Assembly (NCBI GenBank): GCA_963921425.1
Contig: OY992837.1
Coordinates: forward strand, 2,763,896 to 2,827,895
Origin: Dryas octopetala
Lineage: Eukaryota; Streptophyta; Magnoliopsida; Rosales; Rosaceae
Direction: 5' to 3'
Length of the DNA stretch: 64,000 bases
Part shown: in pieces, positions 17,870 through 30,745 of the stretch
How the letters are laid out: the number at the start of each line of letters is the position of its first letter
Position numbering within the stretch: position 1 is the stretch's first letter
Made by a program: the position numbers and the translations under genes
Notes under the pieces: model-generated
Told to the model about the DNA's origin: nothing
Database searches by the model: none
The model's input: the letters and a program-made list of their open reading frames with translations, nothing else

Positions 17870-19981
17870 CTCAAACCGACAACATACACTACCTACATGT
17901 CGTTGGTAATTGGCTATATACCCTTAGCAGTTGCTTGTAATTTAATCAGACACAACCATGGAATGGGGGACCGCATTTTGTACAACTTTTTTGTGAACCA
18001 TGGGATACAGCAACCAATTTGTTACCAAGCTACTCCTGGTCCTGCGGTTTCACATACAAATTATTGACATCAGAAGCTCATTTTCTTGATTATCACCCAA
18101 AATTTCAATTATGGTCCTTTTTGGAATCTGATCTAGGCAAGTTGGTCCTGCAGAACCAAGCTAGTTGTCCTTGGTTGAGAACAGAAATGATTTTCGAGAA
18201 GAAAAGTTGAGCCAAGGGCCCAAGCTAAGGGATATATGGGCCTAGGTCTTTTGGGTTTGGAATTTGAAAGAAATATTTTGAACAAGCCTATTGGGTTACT
18301 GATCGATTACAAATGTGGGCTGTTAATCAAAGTGACAGAGAATTTTCTAACTGGTTTTGAGCAGTCTTCACCACTGTTAAATCTTGCAGTGTAAATTGAC
18401 TGTAATGCTAGTCTTTAACTAGGCTGCTATGCAATGATGCATATGTCATTCTATGTTTATCCCATAGTTGGTGAAATGCATATATAACTAATTCTAAAGC
18501 TAAAGTGGAAATATATACACCGATTTATGATTCTTTAATCAAATATCTAATATGTTATATTGTTAAATTGTCAATTTGATATACAAAAATGTCAAGTACT
18601 CTAACAAGAGAACATTTTCCCTTTTTTTTTTTTTAAGTGTAACTACAAATCTTATCTCTTTCCAGTGTATTTAGACAACAACTGTGTAGATAGCAGACAA
18701 AACATCAAACATGTGCGGGTGCTGAACTGCTAAGCTAAATTCACTTGTTTTATCAATTGACATGTTTTCCAATGTAATTTCTGTCCCTTGGAGAAGATTC
18801 ACTCACCAAAAGTCCAACAAAGTGCCTCAAATTTTGACTAGTTTTCCATGAAACCAAGAGTTGAATAGTAAAACCAACTCAATTTGCAAATGCGACTTGC
18901 CCACTTCCAAAACCAAATCCATGTTCTAGCTAGCTATCTGCTACTAATTTGTTCCTTGTCTGCTAGTTTCTTATTAGTTATCCCCATCTTCATGCTATTC
19001 ACCATTTTGACTTCCACTATAATTGATAGTCAAAGATGGGGAATATAAAAGTAAACCCACTGTTTTGTTAATTAATTACCCCAACCAACAATAAAAAAAG
19101 TCTCAGACAAAAAAAAAAAACTTATTAATAAAACAAAAAAGGGTGGGCACCTGGCTAGATGCCTAGATTAAGAAATAAGAAATCAAGAAAATAAATGAGG
19201 GAATTTAAGTAAATGAAAATTGAGAAAGGTGTGCAACCTATGCCAGTTGGTTGGATAGATAGACCACAACAATTCTAGAACTTGTATGGATAATCAGAAA
19301 ATGTGTACATGACTATATCATAATTGGACATGGGCATGACCGCATGATTCACTGCCTAAAAGAAAGGTAATGTTTTACTTTTTACTTTTTACTTTTGACT
19401 GGTCCATATTTATATTTAATATTTATATACCTTTTTACCCACCATACACATTCTTTCGTGCATTACGTGCATTTTGGCTTCAAAGCAGTGAAGCACCTAT
19501 TGATTTGAAGTTTTGAACTAATTCTTTTTCTTTTTCTTTTTTCTGTTCAACTTTTCCATTTTCTGCTTTCTTTTGGTCTCTACAAAGTATAGACCTATCA
19601 CTCCTTCAAACTAGGGATTAAATAATTGATATTATTTTATGTTGAAATTTTCGTTATTAATTTGTTTCAGAAATAATGAATGAATGATGAAGCTAGTCAT
19701 CAGTCTTCATGAGATCGACAGCTTTTTTTTTTTTGGAGAAATATTGGACCCAAAAGTCCAAAGATAAATAAGTAAATAAATATTCGATTATCACGTGGAA
19801 CAACAAGCCATTATTTTCTTTGAAAAATAAATAAGTAAACAAGCTATGTATTATCTTCTTAATTTCCTTGAAAATCAAAATAAATACACTCCTAAATGTG
19901 GTAATTATTAAAGCGAAGGACCTGAATAATTTAATGAGTGCTTTAAATTGCAGTCCAAAATTAGAAAAATTATTAAACTCA
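16903..19981. other. Formin upstream region and spacer
   Basis: No coding exon is visible. It contains two (GA)n microsatellites, 17043-17063 and 17831-17868. The former is about 140 bp from the formin ATG and is probably in the promoter or 5' leader. The rest is AT-rich unique-looking sequence with short poly-A/T runs. Confidence 0.5.
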
Positions 19982-19989
19982 AACCCAAC

Positions 19990-21682
19990 CAAGGAATTAA
20001 ATTTCGTTTTTTTAGGGTGTTGAAATCGAAACACATGTTTAATAATTTTTCGGGAAAATTTTGCCGAAATTTATCGAAATTTACCGAAATTTACTGAAAT
20101 TTATCTAAATTTACCGAAATTATCGAAATTTTAATATTTTCTATTTTCTCCAACTTCATAAATTCACCAAGAATAGCTCGAGACTCCAAATAATTCACCG
20201 AAAAATTCTACGAACTCGTATTGATGAGTACTAATTTTCTATAACCTCAAAATAGTCAAATTGCTTTCAAAAAAATTATGAAAAATCCTACTCTTATAAT
20301 TTAATTCTGAAAAAAATAATAATCGTCAAATTCTTGAATTTTCATTTTCTAAAATTCATTTCCACACAACTAAGCTCTAGAACCACAACCAAAGGTCTAA
20401 GTTAGTTAAAATAAATTTAAAGAAATTTCTAATTCCTTAAAACAAATTTGAAAAATTTAAGTAACAAAATTACCATAAGTCAAAATTTGGGTTGTTACAC
20501 TTAGTGAAGACAAAGCTTGGCTAAGTAAGAGACACGGGAAAAAAGGAAGGAAAGATAAAAAATATAAAAAAAAGACTGAAGATAGAGGCACGGGGAAAAA
20601 AAGTAAGGAAAGAAAAAAAAAATAAAAAAAATGAGGGGGGGTTTAGGGCCTTTGAACAATTGGAAAGAAGAAAAAAAATGTTTGAGATTTCTTTTAGTTA
20701 TTTTAAACCTTAAACTTTAATACATTTTTATATAAAAAAATAATTAAAAGTATCCTAAAGGGCTTAAAACCTAATATCCTAAAAAATATGGAGTATATAG
20801 GGTTTAATGTATAGATTATAGAGTATAAAGAGTGTTAGGGTATATAGAATATATAGAGTATTAGAGTTTAGATTTTAGTGTATAATTAAATTATACAGTA
20901 TAAAGAATATAGAAAATTAGGATTAAATACCAAATATTAATAGTTTTTTAGTAAAGCAGCAAGACACTAATTTTTTTTAGTTTAGGTACTAACTTAGAGT
21001 AAAACATTTTGGATTAGGTCACAAATCAGTTTGTTATACAGTTGTGACTATCGAACAGTTACAGTTGTAATTGTCGAACAGTCACAGTTGTGACTATTTA
21101 TAATTATAAAAAATCAAAATTTTTAAAGGTTTCATAATTTTGATTTAGGTTTGGAGGATGAAAGTCCTATAACCCAAAAACTAAACATTAAAGTTTAAGC
21201 CTTATAAATATTGAAAAAATAACAAATCAATAAAAAGTTATGATTGTTAAACAGTCACAGTTCGATATAACTATATTTTTTAAAGTTGGTACCTAAACTG
21301 AAATTTAATACTTAAAGTGAAATGACATAAATGTTTTAGTATTTGAAATGAAAAAACATTATAATTTGGTACCTAAAGTTAATGGACCTTAAAGAATATA
21401 CTAATTTTGTTTATTCATTATACTAATTTTATTTAACAGTATTTGCTACAGCACGCATTATATTCACCTTATATCACATGAAACCTACTATATTATTTGA
21501 TTTCTTCAATGTTTTTTATCAATTTAGTAGATAATATGTTAAATAAACATATGGTAAAATTTTATTCAAAATTTTCGTATTTTGATAGTAATTTCCGTCA
21601 TTTCCATCTAATTTATGTCGAAATTTAAAAATCTTCAAAATTTCCGTCCAAATTTTCTCGAAACTCGAAATTTAATTCCTTG
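19990..21682 (-). mobile_element. hAT-type non-autonomous element, copy 1 (perfect 8-bp TSD)
   Basis: The 1693-bp element begins CAAGGAATTAAATTTCG and ends with its exact reverse complement. It is flanked on both sides by AACCCAAC (19982-19989 and 21683-21690). An 8-bp target duplication with CAAGG..CCTTG ends is typical of the hAT superfamily. The ends are made of degenerate GAAATTT-rich subrepeats (20040-20120 and 21560-21670). No transposase frame is present. Inside are a reversed stretch resembling a Ty3/gypsy LTR start (TGTAACAACCC on the minus strand from 20499) and a second inverted-repeat insert (about 20926-21390). The sequence at 21400-21680 matches, in reverse, the left ends of the copies at 45478 and 57372. 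Confidence 0.8.
20926..21390. mobile_element. Inverted-repeat insert nested in hAT copy 1
   Basis: This block is missing from the related copy at 57372-58532. It has inverted ends: TACCAAATATTAATAGTTTT at the left versus TACCAAATTATAATGTTTTT on the opposite strand at the right. The middle holds short direct repeats built on CAGTTGTGACT / CGAACAGTCACAG. Non-coding. Borders are approximate. Confidence 0.5.
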
Positions 21683-21690
21683 AACCCAAC

Positions 21691-23591
21691 TGACCAAAAG
21701 TTAAGTTGCAGACCAAATTTTAAAAAACACTCATCTGTTACTATTCACGTGCATTGTTCATCTATCACTATTCACACGATTTTTTAAAAAATATATATAT
21801 TTTAACAACATCACAGAACATCATATGAAAAGTCATGCTTACCAAACCACATGCAACAATATTTTTCTTTATGCTTATTCATGATCATTCTGATTTATGT
21901 TTATTCTGATTCTTACTCATTTTGACTCCTACTCATTTCGATTCTTACTCATACCGATTCATGCTTATTCTGATTTATGCTTATTCTAATTCTTGTTTAT
22001 TTTGATTTCAGTTTAGTAAATATGTATGGATAGATTGAATAACAAAGAAGTAAGATTAATTAATTACTCGTAATCAAAACTAAGATACCTTAATTATTTA
22101 ATGAATTAAGCAGTTGTTAGGTAACCCAGTTGGAATGACGTAGAATTACTCACAATGCACCCATGTTCGATCACCCCTCCCCCAACTAAAAAAAAAAAAA
22201 CTAAAATACCATAGTCAAATTTCGTATGCTTTTGTATGAACAGAAGGATGACTCATATTGATTATGTAAATTTCGAAGGTTTTGATATATACATATATAT
22301 CCTTGTCATTGTAATTAGTTATATGATATTTTTGATGTTACTAGCTACACTCCATTAGTGAGTTCTGGATGTTAATTGTTTTTAATGCCATGCAAAATGC
22401 ATGAGGGTGGGTCCAATTTCATACGGAACCACAAGATTATTAAGAAATTATGTTTTAGGTCAATATGTCACTGTTAAGCTGACATGGATACATATATCTA
22501 CGATCAGTTTTAATTAAATCCCAAAAAAAATGAAAAACAGCAAAGAGTTAATAAGTTATTGATTAACAGAGGGATAATTATAAATTTATAACTAGAGTTT
22601 ACATTCCCAATACGTAAAATATACTTTGTTGAGCTTGAATTGCATTAACATATGAATTTCTAGATGCATGTGGGATATATTTTGTTGGGTTTGATATATC
22701 ATATATGTGTTACAAACTCAAAACTAATTAACACTTAGGTTGACCTGCACAAATCGATTAATTAAGTACCATAATAAAAGGGTTAATCTCAAATTGTTAA
22801 TTACAAATTTCCTTATTTTTTCTTCAAGTACGTACGTTGGTTATATTTCTAAGGTAAATTCTCACAGTTACATTCTAACTTTGACGTCTTTGGGTTGGTC
22901 TTTGGTTAAAGAGCGATTAGCCACACTCATTGGTTACATTCTAATCACTCTCATATGTTGGTCTTGCAAGAGCGATTAGCTATGGATGAATGAATCAATT
23001 GCAATAATATGGCCATGGATTCTTGCTGGAGCGATAAAAAAGGAATTGAGGTTTTCAAATTTACATGTAAGGTTAAATTGGGCATTTAATTTATAGTGAC
23101 GGGGAGTGTTTAACTTAAAAAATAATTAATTTAAAATAACATGAATTTATTAGAGCACAAATTAGGGAACCAATTGTAGGGCTTATAATTTTAGGTAAAA
23201 AATATAGTGCCTAGGATTTTTCATATATATATATATATAGTCGTCCAATCATGTCAATGATCAACCAACAATCAAACAACCCATATGCGCCCCTTGGTTT
23301 CTCGGTCTCTTTTTTGACTTCTCCAGTATCCACTAATCACTTCAGCCACCCTCTCAATATCGATCTATATAACTCTTTTCCATATCCCTCCAAATTTCTC
23401 AACCTTTCTTACATGATTCTTGGCAACTTAGCAATACCGAACAATCATATTCCATCGTTTTGAAACTACTTCACAAACCTCAGGTAAGCTTCAAACTTTT
23501 TTCATATAGTTTTGGCAAAAATGATGGTCACCCTGCTAATTCCAAACTGATTTTCTTTTCACGAAGAAAATACCGATTCCCAATTATAGCA
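21691..23591. other. Spacer upstream of RBOH with a SINE-like remnant
   Basis: AT-rich. At about 22093-22199 there is a short retroposon-like unit with tRNA-promoter-like boxes (TAACCCAGTTGG as box A, GTTCGATC as box B) ending in CCCAACT plus poly(A). Imperfect flanking repeats, ACTAAGATACCTTA and ACTAAAATACCATA, look like a decayed target duplication. The stretch 23250-23591 is the probable RBOH promoter and 5' leader; a TA repeat sits at 23225-23240. Confidence 0.45.
22093..22199 (+). mobile_element. tRNA-derived SINE-like remnant
   Basis: About 107 bp with box A-like and box B-like motifs spaced as in a tRNA-derived SINE, a 3' poly(A) tail and an imperfect target duplication. Its 3' end (CCCAACT then A's) resembles the unique parts of several micro-insertions in this window. 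A low-copy decayed element is likely. Confidence 0.45.
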
Positions 23592-26500
23592 ATGGAGATT
23601 CAAGAAAACCACTTGCATGATTCATGGTCCGAGACAGAAAGCACAGGAGGAGTTGGGTATAGCGGCCCATTAAGCGGCCCACTAGTGGCCCACAAGAGGA
23701 ATGGCAGCACCAGCAGCAAGAAAAGTGCTAGATTTATTGATGAATGCTATGTTGAAATCACACTTGATGTTCGTGATGACTCAGTTTTGGTGCAAAATAT
23801 CAGAGGGGGTGACTCTGAGACTGCAATGCTAGCAAGCAAGCTAGCTGAGAAAAGGCCATCACATAGATCGTCATTGTCTCTTGGCTCCCAACTCTCATTC
23901 AGATTGAGGCAAGTGTCCCAAGAATTCAAGCGCATGACATCTTCCAAGAGCTTCAAAAGGGTGGATAGGACCAAGTCTGGGGCTGCTCGTGCCCTCAAAG
24001 GTCTCAAGTTCATGACCAAAAATGTGGGTAGTGAAGGTTGGTCTGAAATTGAAACAAGGTTTAACGAATTTGCTGTTGATGAGATACTACCTAAATCGCA
24101 CTTCGCTCAATGTATAGGTATGTAATGAAATATCAGGATAAAATTATATGTGTTACATTAATATCACATTTCTAATAAAGGTGAGACTCACTTATCGTGT
24201 GATCAGGGATGAACGAGTCAAGTGAGTTTGCTGGTGAGTTATTCGATGCACTGGCTCGGAGGAGGGGCATAACATCATGTTCCATAACCAAGGCTGAGTT
24301 GCGAGAATTTTGGGAACAAATTTCAGATCACAGTTTTGATGCCAGGCTACAAACCTTCTTTGACATGTGAGGCTTCATTCACTGCTCACTCTCAATGCAT
24401 GCATTTGATTTTGACCAAAACGATTTGATTATTTTGTATCACAATTGGGTATTATTAATATTGAGTGCCTAATTTATAGCTCATACAAAACAATCAAAAG
24501 CACAATTATTGGTACAGCTAGTTGAACATGGGCATCCTCATATGTGATAATATGCTCTTGCTAATCATTCTGCTTAAACATATTTTAATAGAGAGGGTAC
24601 AGATATATCAGATAAGCCTAAACTATTTGGAAGTTTCTGATATTAACGGTATGGTGTGTGTATGTTATTTTAATCATATTTGGTCTTGGACGAATATATT
24701 AAACATAAATGACATTATTTTCTAGTTATGGACTGGCCCAGATGGCCATTTATTAGATATGATATTGAAATCTTGGGAAAGAAAAATTATTAAACGACAT
24801 AAACTACACTGTCTCTTGTTAACACATGCATGGTGGATGCAGGGTGGACAAAAATGCAGATGGTCGGATCACAGAAGAGGAGGTGAAGGAGGTCAGTTAT
24901 TTGGACATTGAAATGTGAAAATGAAATGGTTGGATTTTATGAGTCATATGATTTAAAAAACAAAAAATCTGAATAATTTAATTTTTCAGATTATTGCCTT
25001 AAGTGCTTCAGCTAATAGGCTGTCCAAAATTCAAGAACGATCTGAGGAATATGCAGCACTGATCATGGAAGAGCTTGATCCAGACAACCTTGGATATATT
25101 GAGGTTTACATCTTTTATGTTTTCATTTTAATTGGGCTACGGCCCAGCCTGTTTTGGTCCAAATCCCAATGGGCCAAGCCCATCTTAATTGGACCCACCA
25201 AACAATTTGTGCCTGGCTTTTGCAGTTGTACAACCTGGAAATCCTACTTCTCCAAGGCCCAGCCCAATCAACGAACCTAGCCACGGACAGCCGCATCGCA
25301 AGCCGGTTATTGAGCCAAAAGCTGGTTCCAACCCAAGAGTACAACCCAAGAGTACAACCCAATAAGGCGGTGGTACCGGTGGCTCGCCTACTTCACGGAG
25401 GACCATTGGAAGCGGATTTGGGTCATTGCCTTATGGGTTTCAATATGCACGGGCCTCTTCACTTGGAAATTCATTCAGTATAAGCACCGGGCCGTCTTCC
25501 ATGTAATGGGCTATTGTGTGTCCATAGCTAAGGGTGGAGCTGAGACCCTCAAGTTCAATATGGCCCTAATTCTTCTACCCGTTTGCAGAAATACAATTAC
25601 TTGGCTAAGAAGCAAGACCAAGTTAGGGGTGGTAGTTCCCTTTGATGACAACATTAATTTTCATAAGGTAAGGTGCTACAAAATTCAATGTATTAAATTT
25701 TATAACTTTTTATTCAATAATTCAAACAATATTTACCAATTATCAGCATAGAACACATAATCAAACGATTTATCATATTTTTTGTTTAGGTGATTGCATT
25801 TGGGATTATAATTGGAGTTGGACTACACGCAGGTTCACATTTAACATGTGACTTCCCTAGACTATTACACTCAACCGACGATGAATATGATGCAATGAAG
25901 CCGTTTTTTGGTAGCAAACGGCCAGATGACTACTGGTGGTTCGTGAAGGGCACCGAGGGATGGACCGGGGTGGTGATGGTGGTGCTAATGGTTGTAGCCT
26001 ATACACTAGCACAACCTTGGTTTCGCCGCAACAGACTGATGAACCTCCCTAAGCCCCTCAAAAAACTCACAGGGTTCAATGCCTTTTGGTACTCCCACCA
26101 CCTATTTGTCATAGTCTACATCCTCTTTATCATCCATGGATACTTTCTCTACCTTTCCAAGAAATGGGACAAGAAAACTGTAAGTGAATGCGTGTTTCAT
26201 AAACTTAATTATTGTACTACGTAGCACTCCTGACCAGCACAATTACACACTTACACATTTTCACAAAGCTAGAAAGCACAGAAAATTGTGCTAAAACATG
26301 GCAGGTCCTTGTTACTTTTTGTTGTTGATGATTTTATTATAACGTGCTAGAATGGTGTTTGATGAATTGTCACAGACATGGATGTATCTCGCTGTTCCAA
26401 TCATACTATATACATGTGAACGTTTAATTCGGGCATTTAGGTCTGGCTATAAATCTGTAACGATTTTGAAGGTACAACATTTATGCTTGAAAGTCTATCT

Positions 26501-27856
26501 TCTTTCCACTAGTGGGTGCTAATACTGTAATACATCATTTGATTTTCTCTTTATCGAAAAGCTATATAAATTTATTTTAATTAATATCCACTTTGATTGA
26601 TTAATTTCAGGTTGCAGTTTACCCTGGAAATGTTTTGGCACTACACGTGTCAAAACCAGATGGATTCAAATACACTAGTGGGCAATATATTTACCTGAAT
26701 TGTTCTGCTATTTCCCCATTTCAATGGTAATTTCCATGTATAGTTTTCTTTTTTGGTCACTATTTTCTTTATAAAATATAATATTTAGAATCTCAATATT
26801 TACTTACTGTTAATGAGAATTTTTCTTATAGGCATCCCTTCTCAATTACTTCGGCTCCCGGAGACAATTATCTAAGCGTTCATATTCGTACATTGGGTGA
26901 CTGGACATCGCAGCTCAAATGCATTTTCTCTAAGGTAATTCATTTGCATAAACAATAATAATATCATTGATTTCTTTGACATAATTTTGTACATGATCCC
27001 TCAAGCTTTGGCGTATGAATATTTGTAGGTTTGCCAGCCTCCATCTAGTGAGCAAAGTGGCCTTCTAAGAGCTGATATTGCACAAGCCAATATCAAATCC
27101 AGGTAATTTGTGCTATCGTAAATATTAAAAGATAATCGTCTACAGATATCTAAATAATCGTGTTTTTCCGTCATTAATGTATGTGGTAAATTCTATACAA
27201 TATCTAATATTAATAATGTTAAAAATACATGTCACAATATATAATATTTTGAACCAAAATATTTGAATATGTACACCCATTATCATTTGATTTTGATTTT
27301 GATTTGAATACTGTGCAGGATGCCGAGACTCTTAATCGATGGTCCTTATGGGGCTCCAGCACAAGACTACAAAGAGTACGAGGTGCTCCTACTTGTAGGC
27401 CTTGGAATCGGTGCCACCCCTTTAATAAGCATAGTCAAAGATGTGCTTAGCAACATTAAACAACAAAAAGAAACAAAAATGGTAGACAATGAAAAAAGAT
27501 CAAAATCTAATTTTGAGACCAAACGAGCTTACTTCTATTGGATCACAAGAGAGCAAGGGTCTTTTGAGTGGTTTAGGGGTGTGATGAATGAGGTGGCTGA
27601 GAATGACCATGATGGGTTGATTGAGCTCCACAACTACTGCACAAGTGTGTATGAAGAGGGAGACGCTCGATCGGCTTTGATTACAATGCTTCAGTCTCTT
27701 AACCATGCCAAAAATGGTGTGGATATAGTTTCGGGTACAAGGGTCAAGACCCATTTTGCTAGACCAAATTGGCGTAACGTTTTTAAGCATGTGGCTGTTA
27801 AAAACACTGATCAACGAGTTGGTAAGTACAGCTACATAAAACCATTTTTCGATACT

Positions 27857-27887
<31 letters not shown>

Positions 27888-28145
27888 CAAAACCCACGTT
27901 TGGTAACCCATTTTCGAAAATGGGTATTCGAAAATAACTCAAAAAGGGATAATAAAGGATAAAAAAAATTGTTTTTCTGGGTTTGTTTTTTATAATTATT
28001 GTCCTACTCTGTTTTTGCTTGTCGTTTTGCTACAGGAGTGTTTTACTGCGGTGCACATGGATTAGTTGGGGAGTTAAAGAGGCTGGCTCAGGACTTCTCC
28101 CGGAAAACTACGACCAAGTTTGATTTCCATAAAGAGAACTTTTAA
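23592..28145 (+). CDS. RBOH: Respiratory burst oxidase (RBOH NADPH oxidase), 12 exons, frameshifted by a 13-bp duplication
   Basis: Plasma-membrane NADPH oxidase that makes apoplastic superoxide. Exons: 23592-24117, 24207-24366, 24843-24891, 24990-25103, 25226-25667, 25790-26179, 26376-26471, 26611-26726, 26832-26934, 27029-27102, 27319-27821, 28036-28145. Present: the N-terminal regulatory region ([17 protein letters not shown]); EF-hand 1 [12 protein letters not shown] (231-242); EF-hand 2 [12 protein letters not shown] (275-286); ferric-reductase membrane helices with histidines; the FAD motif [16 protein letters not shown] motifs GLGIGATP and CGAHGL; and the family's usual C-terminal KENF. 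Exon 5 contains a tandem copy of a 13-mer (25332-25344, 25345-25357) and is 442 nt, not a multiple of three. Translation leaves frame near residue 325 and stops at about 25483 (roughly 368 residues), before all membrane and catalytic domains. All other splice phases are consistent, so this is a recent null lesion or an assembly error. The N-terminus is closest to RBOHB types as far as I recall. Confidence 0.93.
25332..25357 (+). repeat. 13-bp tandem duplication inside RBOH exon 5
   Basis: CCCAAGAGTACAA occurs twice in direct succession within the conserved QEYNP region. Removing one copy would make exon 5 429 nt (143 codons) and reconnect the two reading frames, both of which match the RBOH family. 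The exact copy identity points to a recent slippage event or a sequencing/assembly artefact. Confidence 0.95.
27858..27887 (+). repeat. Poly(T) tract in the last RBOH intron
   Basis: About 30 consecutive T's lie just after the exon 11 donor. It lies within an intron. Length is likely polymorphic. Confidence 0.9.
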
Positions 28146-28331
28146 ATTCCCTACTTGTTAACCTCCCCTTTCTGGTATACATGCATTAATGTGTAAGTAA
28201 ATAATTAATAATATTCTCAGATTCATAATTCTATCTTTTTAATTATTATATTTATTATTTTCCAAGTTGTACAGTTGCAAAAACTAGAATATGAAGTAGA
28301 TGGTAGTTCCTGTACTATGAAGTTCTGTATT

Positions 28332-28354
28332 TTTTTTTTTTTTTGGTCAAAGAC
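28332..28354 (-). mobile_element. Micro-retroinsertion: GTCTTTGACC plus poly(A), 10-bp TSD (minus)
   Basis: On the plus strand, a 13-T run followed by GGTCAAAGAC lies between perfect direct repeats GTTCTGTATT (28322-28331 and 28355-28364). On the minus strand this is ten unique bases plus an A tail, the layout of a truncated retroposon. Confidence 0.65.
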
Positions 28355-28446
28355 GTTCTGTATTATTAGGTGCATGTATTAAGCATATATCATTCAAACT
28401 TCAAAGATGCTATCTTCTTGCTTTATGACAAACGTTGGCAGATTAA

Positions 28447-28464
28447 TTGTAAAAAAAAAAAAAA
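28447..28464 (+). mobile_element. Micro-retroinsertion: TTGT plus poly(A), 9-bp TSD
   Basis: TTGT followed by 14 A's lies between perfect direct repeats GCAGATTAA (28438-28446 and 28465-28473). Only four bases are non-A, so the source element cannot be told from this copy. Confidence 0.55.
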
Positions 28465-28479
28465 GCAGATTAAGGAAGT

Positions 28480-30270
28480 ATTGCAGGAAAAAACTGGACC
28501 ATTAGTTTAGTAGTTGTTAAAGGCTAGCTTTATTCTGAATGCCTTCTAATTGTAAAGTTCTTCCTACAGCCTATTGGTACCAAATTAAGAAATCCTTGTT
28601 AAAAAGCTTCATATTTAAATCATTTAGTAAAACTATTTGTACCCTTTTCTTTAGGCCAACCAATAGACAAGTAGTACACTGCTCAAAGTTTGTAAGAGGC
28701 TATAGTTTTAGTAGTTAAGAGTATTTTATCTTCATGCCGAATAACAGAGTTTGAATCTTCTCTCCTTTTTAATCTTTCTTATAATTGAAAAAATATCTCA
28801 ATACACACCCTTTTTTTCTCGAAATCTAACCCATGATCTAATAGACCTAACTTTTTGAATTTAGTAGAATTTGCCACTGACCAATGAAAATCAATTGATA
28901 ATTAGAGAAAATAGGCATGCATTTGCCCTCCATACTTATCACCAAAACCTGAAATGCTAGCTAGGTTCTATTTGTATGCACAACTCTGCAAGTGTCATTT
29001 GGGTTTGATGTAAAATTTTCAAATCAAGAGGGAAAAAGGAAGAGGAATATATACGAGAGATAGTACGATGATCAAATCAGAGCGAAATGACTGCATTCTT
29101 AATCAATATGATCATAAAGTTATTGCACAAGAGTACAAGACCAATTTTAATTACCTTCTCATCACTTTTCTCCATCTTTCTTTCCCTTAAACAAAAACAT
29201 ATTCTATAATAAGTGCAGATGAAGGGCAATATTGTAGAGAAAACTATTTGTATGTACAACTCTGCAAGTGTCATTTGGGTTTGATGTAAAATTTTCAAAT
29301 CAAGAGGGAAAAAGGAAGAGGAATATATATGAGAGATAGTACGATGATCAAATCAGAGAGAAATGACTACATTCTTAATCAATATGATCATAAAGTTATT
29401 GCACAAGAGTACAAGACCAATTTTAATTACCTTCTCATCACTTTTCTCCATCTTTCTTTCCCTTAAACAAAAAGTTAAAAACATATTCTATAATAAGTGC
29501 AGATGAAGGACAATATTGCAGAGAAAAACTGAACCACTAGTTTAGCAGTTAATAAAGGCTCTAGCTTTATTCTGAATGCCTTCTAATGGGAAAGTTCTTC
29601 ATACAGCCCATAGGGACCAAATTAAGCAATCCATGCTAAAAAGCTTCATGTTTTTATTATTTGATAAAAATAATGGTACCCTCTTCTTTAGGCTAATAGG
29701 CAAGTAGTACACAGCTCAAAATTTGTGAGGGTTTGTAGTTTTTAGTTGATAGCATTTATTTTTACATTTAAGAACAAAGTTTGAATGTCCTCTACTTTTT
29801 TACTTTATTTGTAACCTAAACAATATCTCAATATACCCAACATTTTTTGAAATCTAACCCATGACATATTAAACCTAACATGGCATTTAGTAGGGTTTGC
29901 CAATGATCAATGAAAATCAATCGGTAATTAGGCAAAATAGCCATGCATTTGGCCTGCATACTTAGCACCAAAACCTGAAATGCTACTCAGGTTTTATTTG
30001 TATGTACAAACTCTGCAAGTGTCATTCGCGTTTGATGATTTTGCTAGTTATCTCCAGCATGAAAAAAAGAATAATATAAGGAGAGAAATATAATTGATAG
30101 GATGTTCAAATCAGAGCCAAATGACTGCATTCCTAATCAATTTGATTATAAACTTGATGAACAGGGCCACCAATTTTAATTACCTTCTCAGCAGTCATCA
30201 CTTTTCTCCATCTTTCTTTCCCTTAAACTAAAACTTAATCTATAAGGCTATAATAAGTGCAAAAGCAGGA
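28480..30270 (+). repeat. Tandemly duplicated non-coding block (three related units)
   Basis: The segment at about 28487-28710 recurs with divergence at about 29510-29735. A second module (CTATTTGTATG, ACAACTCTGCAAGTGTCATT and so on) occurs at 28968-29213, 29244-29478 and, more diverged, 29995-30235. The first two copies of the second module differ at only a few positions and have a 276-bp period, so that duplication is recent. The longer about 1-kb duplication is older. No coding content is seen. The block is the whole spacer between RBOH and HIPP, up to the HIPP promoter at about 30300-30745. Confidence 0.75.
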
Positions 30271-30745
30271 GATTTGGGGTTAGATGGGGATTATATCAAA
30301 TGTTACTTTGTTGCATTATAAAACTCAAAATGCCACTAATCTTAGCTAGCAGAAGCATCAAATCCTAAATTGATAGGTGTCCACACTCCACAGTGTCCAT
30401 TAGAAAACAGGAAGTTCTATAAAAATAAATAAAAGAATTTGTGTGGGAATTATAAATTTATCAAATCTTTATGTGACATTTTATTGTACTAAATTACTAA
30501 TTAATTAATTAAATAATTAAATATGCCACCCCACTGGCACCGAGCACCAACTTCTAGGACCCCACTGTTTTTTCCATTGTACTACTCCATTGCCCCTCAG
30601 TCACTAGATCTCTCTCTCTCCATCATAAAGACCCTCACTTCATTCTCAAGCAACCCAATTGCCACACTCATTGCAATTTGCACACCCCCCCCTCTCTCTC
30701 TCTAACACAAAAGTTGCTCTCTCTCTGCTTCTGTCAACTCTCCTA

